Below are positions 36,401 to 43,711 of a DNA stretch of 64,000 nucleotides, piece after piece. Where the stretch lies: contig CAIZFE010000069.1 in the NCBI GenBank assembly GCA_903932145.1, positions 1 to 64,000 on the forward strand, written 5' to 3'. A program made the position numbers and the translations under genes. How positions within the stretch are numbered: the first letter of the stretch is position 1; each line of letters begins with the position of its first letter. This DNA is from an uncultured Rhodopila sp. (GTDB lineage Bacteria > Pseudomonadota > Alphaproteobacteria > Acetobacterales > Acetobacteraceae). Below the pieces are notes generated by a model. It was not told where the DNA came from, searched no databases, and saw only the letters and a program-made list of their open reading frames with translations.

Positions 36401-36964
36401 GGCATCGCTCAGCAAATCCAATGTGTTCAATTCGTGCGATGTGCGAAAACCATCGAAGAAATGCACGAACGGAACACGCGCCTCCAGCGTCGCCATCTGG
36501 GCGATCAGCGCGGAGTCATGCGCATCCTGCACCGACGATGAACTGAACAGCGCGAATCCTGTGGGGCGCACTGTCATGACATCCGCATGGTCGCCAAAAA
36601 TCGACAGCGCGGAGGTTGCCAGGGATCGCGACGCCACATGAAAGACAGTGGAGGACAATTCGCCGGCGATCTTGAACATGTTGGGCAGCATCAGCATCAG
36701 GCCCTGCGACGCCGTGAATGTCGTGGTCAGCGCCCCCGATTGCAGCGCGCCATGGACCGCGCCTGCCGCCCCGCCCTCGGCCTGCATCTCTTGCACGACC
36801 GGAACGTTGCCCCAGATGTTTTGCAGACCCTGCGACATCCATTCATCGGCTGAATCGGCCATGCCGGAGGACGGGGTGATCGGGAAGATCGCGCAGACCT
36901 CATTGACGCGATACGCGACGTGCACAACGGCCGTGTTGCCGTCCATCGTGGTCCGCGTGCTCAT
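33404..36964 (-). CDS. nifJ: Pyruvate:ferredoxin (flavodoxin) oxidoreductase
   Basis: A 1186-residue fused PFOR. Domain order: pyrimidine-binding domain (MDGNTAVVHVAYRVNEVCAIFPITPSS), transketolase C-like and gamma domains, a two-cluster ferredoxin domain (CIQCGQCSFVCPHS and CTGCGLCIEACPA), then the TPP domain (FSGACGGCGETPYLK, ATGCSSIYGG, GGDGWAYDIGFGGLDH, VLDTEVYSNTGGQASKATPLG). It oxidises pyruvate to acetyl-CoA and CO2, reducing ferredoxin. ATG 36964 shares ATGA with the upstream gene's stop. Oxygen-sensitive enzyme, so expression under low oxygen is expected; a FixJ-like site precedes the operon. Confidence 0.96.
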   Translation of the reverse strand: MSTRTTMDGNTAVVHVAYRVNEVCAIFPITPSSGMADSADEWMSQGLQNIWGNVPVVQEMQAEGGAAGAVHGALQSGALTTTFTASQGLMLMLPNMFKIAGELSSTVFHVASRSLATSALSIFGDHADVMTVRPTGFALFSSSSVQDAHDSALIAQMATLEARVPFVHFFDGFRTSHELNTLDLLSDAEIRAMIDDDLVRAHRGRALNPEHPFIRGTAQNPDTFFQAREAVNPYYAKVPGIVEGAMNRFAALTGRQYHLFDYEGAPDAQRVVILMGSGAETARSAAAVLAAKGERVGVLQVRLYRPFSVSHLLAALPDSVRGIAVLDRTKEVGSTGEPLFQDVVTALAGAVANGERATMPRVIGGRYGLSSKDFTPAMAKAAFDELKADKPRSSFTLGINDDVTHTSLPIDETFMIEKDEVTRAVFYGLGADGTVGANKNSVKIIAEDAGLYAQGYFVYDSHKSGAQTISHLRFGPEPIHAPYLIARASFVACHQFVALERQDLLRVAAVGATVLLNAPYPTAEVWDRLPRPVQQTIIDKKLRLFVIDAGSVAREVGLGSRTNTVLQTCFFAISGVLPREKAIGHIKEAIRKSYERKGQEVVDKNFAAVDGTLARLNEIPVPVAVTSRIDMQMLVPDNAPAFVRDVTARIFAGLGDELPVSLIPADGTFPSGTSAFEKRNISDIVPVWREDLCIQCGQCSFVCPHSVIRAKYYNEDKLTGAPATFKSAPVNARGYPEARFTLQFYVEDCTGCGLCIEACPAISPREHEVKALNMEDKAPILADERANIAFFETLPVNDRARVDFADVRGVQFLEPLFEFSGACGGCGETPYLKLLSQLFGDRLQVANATGCSSIYGGNLPVTPWTKNAEGRGPAWSNSLFEDNAEFGLGFRLAADKHLSLALSLLSRLADKVGADLADSIAKAPQIKESDIRAQRIRVAQLKTRLLGMREPLALDLLSVVDHLVRRSIWIVGGDGWAYDIGFGGLDHVLATAHDVNVLVLDTEVYSNTGGQASKATPLGAVAKFAASGKRTARKDLAMQAIAYGNVYVAQVAMGANPQHTLQAFREAEAYNGPSLILAYSHCIAHGIDMRFGMKQQDLATASGYWPLFRFNPMMRTVGENPFRLDSPRPRIPLKSYAYNELRYSSLASTRPEEAETLLTMAQDVVTEKYRQYEELASRDGSRFHPA

Positions 36965-38592
36965 AGCGAGGCTCCCAAAGGTTCTGGTATCATTTCCATT
37001 GCGTGGCAGGGGCATTGGTCCACGCACACGGCGCAGCCGGTGCAAAGGTCCATTGCCACCCGGTAACCATGTGTCGGTCCAAGTTTGACGATGGCTGTTT
37101 CCGGGCAGGCGGCGAAGCAGTTGTCGCACTCGAAGCAATTGCCGCAGGACAGGCAGCGCTGAGCCTCAAAGCGAGCCTCCTTCGTATTGAGGCCGCTCAC
37201 AACCTCCTCGAATCCGCTTATCCGTTCGGCCGCCGCAAGTGATCGTTGCTGACGCGGATCGGCGTCGCTGTAAACCGGAAGGTGGAGCATGTCGAAGGAC
37301 ACAATTGTTGACTTCTTTGGCGCCTCATACAGCGTGCCATGCAGCCAGGCGTTGATATGCCGAGCCGCATGCTTGCCGTGGCCGACGGAAATCGTAACGG
37401 ATCGTTCGCCGGCCGTCGCGTCCCCGCCAGCGAAAATGCCCGGATGGCCGGTCATCATGTCAGGGCCGACGGTCAGCATGCCGTCGGGGCCGAAAGCAAT
37501 CCCCGGCACATGATGCAGAAAGCCGCTGTCTGTGCTCTGACCAAGCGCCAGGATGATGGCATCGGCGGTCAGAGTCTCAAACCGTCCTGTCGGTTCGGGC
37601 CGGCCGTCGGCGTTCAGTTCCATCACCTCGACAGTGAGTTCAGGCCCGACGATCTCCTTGATGGTGGTGAGCCACTTGATCTTGATGCCTTCTTCAAGCG
37701 CCTTATCGGCTTCGAACGCGCGCGCCGGCATATGTCCACGGTCGCGCCGATACACGATCAATGCCTCTTCGGCACCGAGTCGTTTCGCAGTCCTGGCGGC
37801 GTCCATGGCCGTATTGCCGCCGCCATAGATAATCACCCGGCGGCCCAGGCGCGGTGCGTCGCCGGTTTCAACGTCATGCAGCAGCGAGACCGCGTCGAGC
37901 ACGCGAACAGCATCGCGCGCCGGGATTTCGACGTGCTTGCCGACGTCCGCGCCGATTGCAACGAATGTCGCGTCGAACCTACCGGCTGTCATTTCCGCGA
38001 GCACGTCGGCGACTTTGTGATTGAGGACGATCTTCACGCCCATCGCCTCAATCCGGTGGATTTCACGCATGAGATCCTCCCGGGGCAGACGGTAGGCAGG
38101 AATGCCGAAATGCATCATGCCGCCGGCCAGCGGCCCTGCTTCGTGGATTTCCACCGCGTGCCCCATGCGGCACAGGTGATAGGCGGCCGACAGGCCCGCA
38201 GGCCCGGCACCGATCACGAGAACCCGTTTGCCGGTCGGTGCGGCTTCTATTACGAAACACCAATCTTCCTTGACAGCGAGATCGCCCAGAAAACGCTCAA
38301 CGGCGTGTACGCTGACCGAGGCGTCGAGATCGCCGCGATTGCAGGCGGTTTCGCAGGGATGATAGCAAACCCGCCCATGCACCGCCGGCATCGGATTGTC
38401 ACGGACCAAGGTCTCCCACGCTTTCCGGTAGTTGCCAGCTTGGGCGAAACCGAGCCATGCCTGGATATCCTCACCGGCCGGGCAGGCGTTATTGCACGGT
38501 GGCAACAGGTTTCGATAGATCGGCCGCTGTGTGCGGATCGACCCCGCTTCATGAAGGCGGGTCATATCCACGAGGGGACTCATGTCTTTCAT
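36961..38592 (-). CDS. FAD/NAD(P) oxidoreductase with Fe-S domains (GltD-like), probable PFOR partner
   Basis: A 543-residue protein. The N-terminal Fe-S helical domain has CNNACPAGEDIQAWL and the CYHPCETAC group, as in GltD. Then FAD binding (VLVIGAGPAGLSAAYHLCRMGH) and NAD(P) binding (RVIIYGGGNTAMDAARTAKRLG). The C-terminus adds two ferredoxin-like clusters: CLSCGNCFECDNCFAACPE and CTGCAVCVDQCPCHAME. The extra clusters separate it from ordinary glutamate synthase small subunits. Placed between an MFS gene and nifJ with ATGA overlaps on both sides, it probably moves electrons between PFOR-reduced ferredoxin and NAD(P). That role is inferred. Confidence 0.85.
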   Translation of the reverse strand: MKDMSPLVDMTRLHEAGSIRTQRPIYRNLLPPCNNACPAGEDIQAWLGFAQAGNYRKAWETLVRDNPMPAVHGRVCYHPCETACNRGDLDASVSVHAVERFLGDLAVKEDWCFVIEAAPTGKRVLVIGAGPAGLSAAYHLCRMGHAVEIHEAGPLAGGMMHFGIPAYRLPREDLMREIHRIEAMGVKIVLNHKVADVLAEMTAGRFDATFVAIGADVGKHVEIPARDAVRVLDAVSLLHDVETGDAPRLGRRVIIYGGGNTAMDAARTAKRLGAEEALIVYRRDRGHMPARAFEADKALEEGIKIKWLTTIKEIVGPELTVEVMELNADGRPEPTGRFETLTADAIILALGQSTDSGFLHHVPGIAFGPDGMLTVGPDMMTGHPGIFAGGDATAGERSVTISVGHGKHAARHINAWLHGTLYEAPKKSTIVSFDMLHLPVYSDADPRQQRSLAAAERISGFEEVVSGLNTKEARFEAQRCLSCGNCFECDNCFAACPETAIVKLGPTHGYRVAMDLCTGCAVCVDQCPCHAMEMIPEPLGASL

Positions 38593-39872
38593 GACAGTGC
38601 CTTTGCCAACAGAATGGGTCGAACAGCGGGTCGCGCCGCGGTGCCGGTTTCGCGCAGGAAACAAGCAAGAATGATCGCCAGCACGATCCCGGCGATGCCG
38701 ACCGAACTGGCATTCTGGAACACGACCAGCGTTAGTTTGCCGCCACCGGACAGACGGGTCAGCAACCAGCCATATGCAGGCGCCAACAACGCGCTGAGGG
38801 TGAAGACGAGGAAGTTGATCGCGCCTGTGGCGCTGCCTTTGACTTCGTCCGGGTTAACTTCCTTGATGATCGAATAGGGGATCATCGCCGCACCTGAACC
38901 AATGCCCAACAGCAATCCGAGCACGTAAGGAGGCATGACGCCGGGCAGGTAAACGAACGTTACGGTCGCAACCAGCATCAGCAATGACCCGCCGATCAAC
39001 ACCGGCTTGCGGCGGCCGATCCGGTCGGCAAGGTAGCCCAGCAGCGGACATCCAATCACCCAACCCAGCGGCACCATCGTCGCTCTGTTCACGGCGTCCG
39101 CGTAATCCACGCCCATGCCGTCGCGCAGGAACGGGACACCCCAGATCATGTCGCCGATCGTTGTGGGCAGGAACAAAAGGCCGGCGGAGAAGCCGCACAA
39201 CCAGGATTGCGGGTTGCTCAGCACCACGCCGTACGGTTTGAACATCGACAGCAGCGACCCACTGCTGCCGGCCGGACGTGCATCGTGACCCGACGGCGTT
39301 GCGATCAGGACCACGACCGCGACAACAGCCAATGCGATTCCCGCGAAAATCCAGAATTGTTGCCAGGTGATCAGTCCGTGGATCATGGGTCCGACGGCGA
39401 ACTGGCCGGCCGAACCGCCCAACATGCCGAAACACTGGGTGAAGCCGACGGCCGTGGCGAGCCAGGCGGACGAAAATCCGTGGCTGGCGAGGTAAACCGC
39501 ACCAGTGAACGCGAACGCGGCGCCTGCGCCTTGTAGCAGACGGCCAGCCTCGGCCCCCTCGGCGGACCCGAGGCCGAACATGACCGTGCCGATCGCGGTA
39601 ACCAGGATGCCGGTTGGTATCACGTATTTGGGACCAAGACGGTCGAGGGCGGCGCCGGCGACGATCGCGAAGGTGGAGTATGTATAGTAGTACAGGCCGA
39701 GCAGGGAGCTGACACCGAGGGTGGTCAGTCCAAAGGCGGTCGTCAGTTCGGGAACCATCACGCCCGGCGCGGAGCGGATTGCGTACTGGCCGAAATAGAA
39801 CAACAGACAGAAACCCCAGGCGATCACGTAACCTGTTTTCGCGCTCCGGGCGGCCAGGCTGCTTGCCGACAT
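38589..39872 (-). CDS. MFS transporter, first gene of the PFOR operon
   Basis: A 427-residue protein with twelve predicted helices. Signature-like loop DRLGPKYVIPTGILVTAIGTV after helix 2 and ADRIGRRKPVLIGGSLLM after helix 8. It resembles the anion:cation / OPA-like branches of the superfamily that import organic acids. Its stop TGA overlaps the next start as ATGA. Being first in an operon with PFOR suggests it brings in pyruvate or a pyruvate precursor; this is inference and untested. GGGGGA lies upstream of ATG 39872. A palindrome CGGTCGACCG (39894-39903) and a FixJ-like site precede it. Confidence 0.82.
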   Translation of the reverse strand: MSASSLAARSAKTGYVIAWGFCLLFYFGQYAIRSAPGVMVPELTTAFGLTTLGVSSLLGLYYYTYSTFAIVAGAALDRLGPKYVIPTGILVTAIGTVMFGLGSAEGAEAGRLLQGAGAAFAFTGAVYLASHGFSSAWLATAVGFTQCFGMLGGSAGQFAVGPMIHGLITWQQFWIFAGIALAVVAVVVLIATPSGHDARPAGSSGSLLSMFKPYGVVLSNPQSWLCGFSAGLLFLPTTIGDMIWGVPFLRDGMGVDYADAVNRATMVPLGWVIGCPLLGYLADRIGRRKPVLIGGSLLMLVATVTFVYLPGVMPPYVLGLLLGIGSGAAMIPYSIIKEVNPDEVKGSATGAINFLVFTLSALLAPAYGWLLTRLSGGGKLTLVVFQNASSVGIAGIVLAIILACFLRETGTAARPAVRPILLAKALS

Positions 39873-39928
39873 CGACGATTTCCCCCTTTATGTCGGTCGA
39901 CCGTAATCGACCACGTATCGCCAAGGGC

Positions 39929-39950
39929 AGACTCGGAAAATACTTAGAGG
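39929..39950 (-). promoter_or_regulatory. FixJ-like site C, upstream of the MFS/PFOR operon
   Basis: On the minus strand: CTCTAAGTATTTTCCGAGTC, 57 bp upstream of the start at 39872. The TTTCCGAGTCTG half is identical to site A at 12511. Nearest of the sites to its gene, in a position fitting a class II activator. Confidence 0.6.
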
Positions 39951-39969
39951 CTGACCTGGAACGTATCCG

Positions 39970-40152
39970 GAATAATGCTTTGACTCCTGTCACCATGTTG
40001 CTGCCCCGCCGCCGGGTAGTTGAACGGGCCTTCGCTTGGCTCAACGCAACCGCCGCCTGGCCATGGGTATCGAAGCGACAATCGCGCGTGCGACCACTTG
40101 GCTCTATATTGCCAGCGTCAAGCTCATGGCGCGCCGTCTGGCGACCGCCTGA
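39970..40152 (+). pseudogene. Frameshifted C-terminal remnant of an IS5-family transposase
   Basis: One frame reads LLPRRRVVERAFAWLN; a second, shifted by a lost base near 40043, continues RNRRLAMGIEATIARATTWL then YIASVKLMARRLATA and TGA at 40150-40152. This is the LPRRWVVERTFAWLGRNRRL...A-T-A-W-x-x-I-A-S end of IS5-type DDE transposases. No N-terminal DDE part and no clear terminal repeats remain. A dead fragment sitting between site C and the next gene. Confidence 0.75.
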
Positions 40153-40223
40153 GCACCGTAACCCGCTGGATATTTATGGAAATCAGCGGAATGTGCGTTG
40201 CACGGGCGATTCGAGTCAGACTC

Positions 40224-41486
40224 TTAGGGGCGGAGTCGGTCGCCCGGAGAGGGATCGGGACGCACGACCCGTAACTCGCGCCGGTGCCAAACGATGCCGA
40301 CGATACATACGGAAACGAATCCGGTCACCGCAACGATATCGATGGCCAGCATTGGCCCCACGACAGCCGCGATGCCGCCCACCAGCAAGATGCCCAACGG
40401 TCCCATACCGATACACACCGTCAGCAATCCCATCAGGCGCGACCGTATATGGATCGGCGTGTTCAGGACGATAAGCGAGGTCTGCATGTTGGCGAAGGCG
40501 GCCGATCCAAACCCGCCGACCGCCAGCGACAGGCAGGCGAGCCAGAACCAGGGCGCCAGCGGCATGGCGGCAACGCAGGCCAGGAACAGCATCGATCCGC
40601 CAACCATCAAGACGCGTCCGCTGATCCCGGGTTCCCGGCTGGTTAACAGGGCGCCGCCGAGGAAGGCGCCGAATGCCTCGGAGGCGGCCAGCACGCCCAC
40701 CAGGGTCGGAGACACCTGGAAAACCAGACGCCCGATCGGTGCGACGAGTGCGGCGTAGGGAAACCCCAGCAGGTTCATCGCGATCGTCACCGCCAACACG
40801 CCGCCGATCACCAGGTCGCCACGCACGAACCGCAACCCCTCGGCCAGTTCGCGCGGCACGTTGCCGAGAACGAGGCGCCGTGTTGTCTGCTGGTAATCCA
40901 GGCCGTAAGCGAGTACGGCGGCAAAGCCATAGACACAGGCGGAAACCCCGAATGCTCCGGCCAGCCCCATCCGCTGATAGATCATACCGGCGAACACCGG
41001 GCCCAGCAGGCGGGTAAACGAATTCGACATCGTATCCAGCGCCAGGGCGCGGGACACCAGCCGTCCCTCAACGCACTCCCCCACCATGCGCCGGCGGGTC
41101 GCCATCTCGGTTGACCACACAACCCCGGCGACCAGGGCCGCGACTGCGACGTGCCAGGGTCGTGCCACCCCACCCCAGGCCAACAGGGCGACCGAAGCCG
41201 AGGCCACGCAAGTGACCAGTTGTCCGAAAAACAAAACCTGTTTGCGGTTCACCGATTCCGTCACCACACCGGAAAACGCGCCCAGCAGGAACATCGGCAT
41301 CGTGCGGGCGGCCGAAACGATCGCCACGTCCAGGCCCGATCCGGTGATGTCCAGCGTGAACAACGCGGCGGCCAGAACCTCAAACCACCGCATCATGTTG
41401 ACGCAGCCGCCGATCGACCAAAGACGCAGAAATACGCGGGACGACGCCAATGCCCGCAATCCTGTGGAAGACGCGAGAACAGTCAC
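40224..41486 (-). CDS. MFS exporter (EntS/MFS_3-like)
   Basis: A 420-residue protein with about eleven or twelve helices. Early segment RVFLRLWSIGGCVNMMRWFEVLAAALFTLDITGSGLDVAIVSAARTMPMFLLGAFSGVV is typical of MFS_3 multidrug or siderophore exporters. The open frame reaches 41633, but only from a TTG and across an unlikely N-terminus. GTG 41486 gives a start just before helix 1. That GTG overlaps the stop of a 14-codon frame with a good ribosome site (see the next entry), so translation may be coupled. Substrate unknown. Confidence 0.75.
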   Translation of the reverse strand: MTVLASSTGLRALASSRVFLRLWSIGGCVNMMRWFEVLAAALFTLDITGSGLDVAIVSAARTMPMFLLGAFSGVVTESVNRKQVLFFGQLVTCVASASVALLAWGGVARPWHVAVAALVAGVVWSTEMATRRRMVGECVEGRLVSRALALDTMSNSFTRLLGPVFAGMIYQRMGLAGAFGVSACVYGFAAVLAYGLDYQQTTRRLVLGNVPRELAEGLRFVRGDLVIGGVLAVTIAMNLLGFPYAALVAPIGRLVFQVSPTLVGVLAASEAFGAFLGGALLTSREPGISGRVLMVGGSMLFLACVAAMPLAPWFWLACLSLAVGGFGSAAFANMQTSLIVLNTPIHIRSRLMGLLTVCIGMGPLGILLVGGIAAVVGPMLAIDIVAVTGFVSVCIVGIVWHRRELRVVRPDPSPGDRLRP

Positions 41487-41527
41487 GGCGCCGCGATGAC
41501 CCGCGCCGTTTGAAGTGCCGATTGCAT
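41483..41527 (-). CDS. Possible 14-residue leader peptide overlapping the MFS start
   Basis: ATG 41527 is preceded by AAGGAAAC and reads MQSALQTARVIAAP, then TGA that overlaps the GTG of the exporter (GTGA). Either a short coupled leader or the true N-terminus of the exporter followed by a frameshift. Only the sequence pattern supports it. Confidence 0.3.
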   Translation of the reverse strand: MQSALQTARVIAAP

Positions 41528-41650
41528 GACGTTTCCTTGTTATCGTGCTTGGCCCGGATACAAGCACTCCGCGCCGGGATGGACCAGAGAAGAAGCCAGG
41601 GCTAGGATGCGCGTCAGCGTTGAACGCAGCCAATTAGGGAGAACAATCAG

Positions 41651-42541
41651 ATGGATACCGCCGTTATGACCCCGGTCTTCGACCGCACCGCCGAGGATCT
41701 TGGCAATATCGTCGAACTCGGCCACGTGAACGTCCGGGTGCCCGATCAGAGCAAGGCCGTTGCATTTTATCTGATGGGTCTGGGCCTGACGCGCGACCCG
41801 TATCTGATGGCTGGCCTCGACAACATGTGGGTGAACGTTGGCCGCGGCCAGTTCCATTTGCCGACCCGTGGAACCGACGTGCTGCGCGGAACCACCGCCC
41901 TGGTGATGCCGGACCTGGAAGCGCTGCTGAAGCGTTTGGATGGCGCGAAGAAATATCTGGAAGGCACGAAGTTCAGCTTCCGCGAGGCTGGCGACACGGT
42001 CGAGGCCGTGTGCCCCTGGGGCAACCGCATTCGTGTGCATGCGCCCAACCCCGAGTTGTTCGGACCGATGCGCGTCGGTATGCCGTATGTTGAGTTCGAC
42101 GTCCCGGCTGGAACGGATTTGGCCGGAATTGCCCGCTTCTACGTCGAAATCCTGGGCGGCATCGCCGGCGTTTCCAGCGATGCGCGCGGCGCATACGCCT
42201 GGGCCAACACCTCCGCCGAGAGCCGCGTCACATTCCGCGAAACCTCCTTGCCGCTGCCCGAGTATGACGCCCACCACATCCAGATCACGCTGGCGGATTT
42301 CTCCGGCCCGCATAAGAAGCTGCTGGAGCGTGGGCTGATCAGCGAGGAAAGCGACCAGCACCAGTATCGCTTCCTCGACATCGTCGATGTGGACACCAAC
42401 AAGCCGATCTTCCGCATCGAGCACGAAACCCGCAGCATGCGTCATCCGATGTTCGGCCGCACGTTCATCAACCGCAATCCGGACATGAATAATCGCAACT
42501 TCGTTCCGGGTTATGAAGTGGGCCTTTGGGCGCTGAACTGA
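41651..42541 (+). CDS. VOC-family (glyoxalase / extradiol dioxygenase fold) protein
   Basis: A 296-residue protein made of two VOC modules. The first starts at ELGHVNVRVPDQSKAVAFYLMGLGLTRDPY (about residues 22-55) and has a metal-like His in GQFHLPT. The second begins at PYVEFDVPAGTDLAGIARFYVEILGG (about 140) and ends in HHIQITLADFSGPHKKLLERG. These folds bind a divalent metal and act on vicinal oxygen substrates; which reaction is not clear here. Transcribed divergently from the MFS exporter and followed by a palindromic repeat and a hotdog-fold gene. Confidence 0.75.
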   Translation: MDTAVMTPVFDRTAEDLGNIVELGHVNVRVPDQSKAVAFYLMGLGLTRDPYLMAGLDNMWVNVGRGQFHLPTRGTDVLRGTTALVMPDLEALLKRLDGAKKYLEGTKFSFREAGDTVEAVCPWGNRIRVHAPNPELFGPMRVGMPYVEFDVPAGTDLAGIARFYVEILGGIAGVSSDARGAYAWANTSAESRVTFRETSLPLPEYDAHHIQITLADFSGPHKKLLERGLISEESDQHQYRFLDIVDVDTNKPIFRIEHETRSMRHPMFGRTFINRNPDMNNRNFVPGYEVGLWALN

Positions 42542-42554
42542 GTCTTCTCTCTAC

Positions 42555-42590
42555 CGTCATGGCCGGGCTTGGCCCGGCCACCCGAGACTT
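42555..42590. repeat. Palindromic repeat, family A (single copy)
   Basis: CGTCATGGCCGGGCTTGGCC followed by CGGCCACCCGAGACTT. The GCCGGGC/GCCCGGC core is self-complementary. The same unit occurs at 48885-48986, 55979-56352 and, inside a gene, 61914-61965. It sits 13 bp after the VOC gene and may act as a transcript end. Confidence 0.75.
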
Positions 42591-42665
42591 GCTGTTTTGG
42601 ACCCGGCGAGGCTCGGCAACGACCGGGCCGGGTTCGGTCAAGGCGGCAGAGGTGGGCAAGTTTCT

Positions 42666-43487
42666 ATGACATATCGGAGAATTTCAGTGCCCATCTCGCC
42701 GTATCACGTCTCCGCCTACAACACCGCCAAAGCGTCCGAGAATAAGATCCACGACGACGCCACCGCGCAGCGGTTCGGCTTCAAGGGCGGCTTCGTCGGT
42801 GGGGTGAACGTCTATGCCTACATGTCGCATCAGCCGGTGCGGCTTTGGGGCCGGGAATGGCTGGAACGCGGCACGGGCGAGGCGAAATTCGGCAAGCCGG
42901 TCTATGAAAACGACATCGCCGAAGTCTCCGCGGTTGAAGACGCCGACGGGATGGAATTGACCGTCCACAGTCAGGGCATCCTCTGCGCGACGGGCCGGGC
43001 CGCGTTGCCGGGGGATTTGCCGCCGCCACCGGCGTTGAGCGATTTCAAATCCGTCGCGCCGCGTTCGGAGCGCGTCAATGCGGACGAATCATCCCTCCAG
43101 ATCGGCGATTGGTTGGGGATGACTCCTTTGCCGATCACCGAAGCGTTTCACGCGCAGGATCTCGCCGACATTCGCGAAACCGATCCCATTTACGCTCGGG
43201 AGCGTATCGTTCACACAGGAACGATTATTCGCTGCTGCAACTGGGCGCTGACCCACAACGTGATCTTGCCGGCATGGATCCACATGGGAAGCGCGGTGCG
43301 CAATCTCGGCCTTGCCCGTGTGGGTGACACGCTGAACATAAGGGCGCGGGTTACCAAGAACTACGAGCACAAGGGCCACAAATGGGTGGAACTTGATGCG
43401 ATGGTGGTTGCCAACGAAACAACCCCGATCATCCACGCGACGCACATCGCGATCTATCGGCCTCGGCAATTGGCCGAGGCGGCGTAA
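42666..43487 (+). CDS. MaoC-like / double-hotdog protein
   Basis: A 273-residue protein with two hotdog-like halves. The first (about residues 12-110) has the HDDATAQRFGFKGGFVGGVNVYAYMSHQPV stretch, resembling the MaoC motif where an Asp and a His would face the acyl-CoA. The second (about 150-268) contains IHTGTIIRCCNWALTHN-like and HMGSAVRNLGLARVGDTLNIRARV strings. Hydratase or thioester-binding function is likely; substrate unknown. The frame is open to 42597 but MTYRRISVP at 42666 fits best. Follows the VOC gene across a repeat. Confidence 0.65.
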   Translation: MTYRRISVPISPYHVSAYNTAKASENKIHDDATAQRFGFKGGFVGGVNVYAYMSHQPVRLWGREWLERGTGEAKFGKPVYENDIAEVSAVEDADGMELTVHSQGILCATGRAALPGDLPPPPALSDFKSVAPRSERVNADESSLQIGDWLGMTPLPITEAFHAQDLADIRETDPIYARERIVHTGTIIRCCNWALTHNVILPAWIHMGSAVRNLGLARVGDTLNIRARVTKNYEHKGHKWVELDAMVVANETTPIIHATHIAIYRPRQLAEAA

Positions 43488-43666
43488 CGGCGACGGACAT
43501 ACCGTAACAAATATCGGACAATCCCGGGGCGCTGCCTAAACATTAGGCGGTGCCGTTTTGCGTTTTTCCCTCTAAATGCCGGTCATATGCTTGTCACAAG
43601 CGCAACCGGCGCTGCCCATTAATGAGGCGATCAGCCTTTTCCGCGAGCCCCCATCGCCGCTGATTC

Positions 43667-43682
43667 TGGCACGTTTCTTGAT
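43667..43682 (+). promoter_or_regulatory. Sigma-54 promoter of the ammonium channel gene
   Basis: TGGCACGTTTCTTGAT matches the -24/-12 consensus TGGCACGNNNNTTGCW with exact spacing and one change (A for C in TTGC). It ends 30 bp before the ATG at 43712, leaving a leader of about 20 nt. NtrC-type control by nitrogen limitation is expected for such genes. Confidence 0.8.
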
Positions 43683-43711
43683 ATGTCCGGAACGATGCCG
43701 GGAGCTTAACG

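Noticed and set aside
36961-38592. Calling the FAD/Fe-S protein a glutamate synthase small subunit
   Set aside because: It has two additional ferredoxin-like clusters, no gltB neighbour, and is coupled to nifJ.
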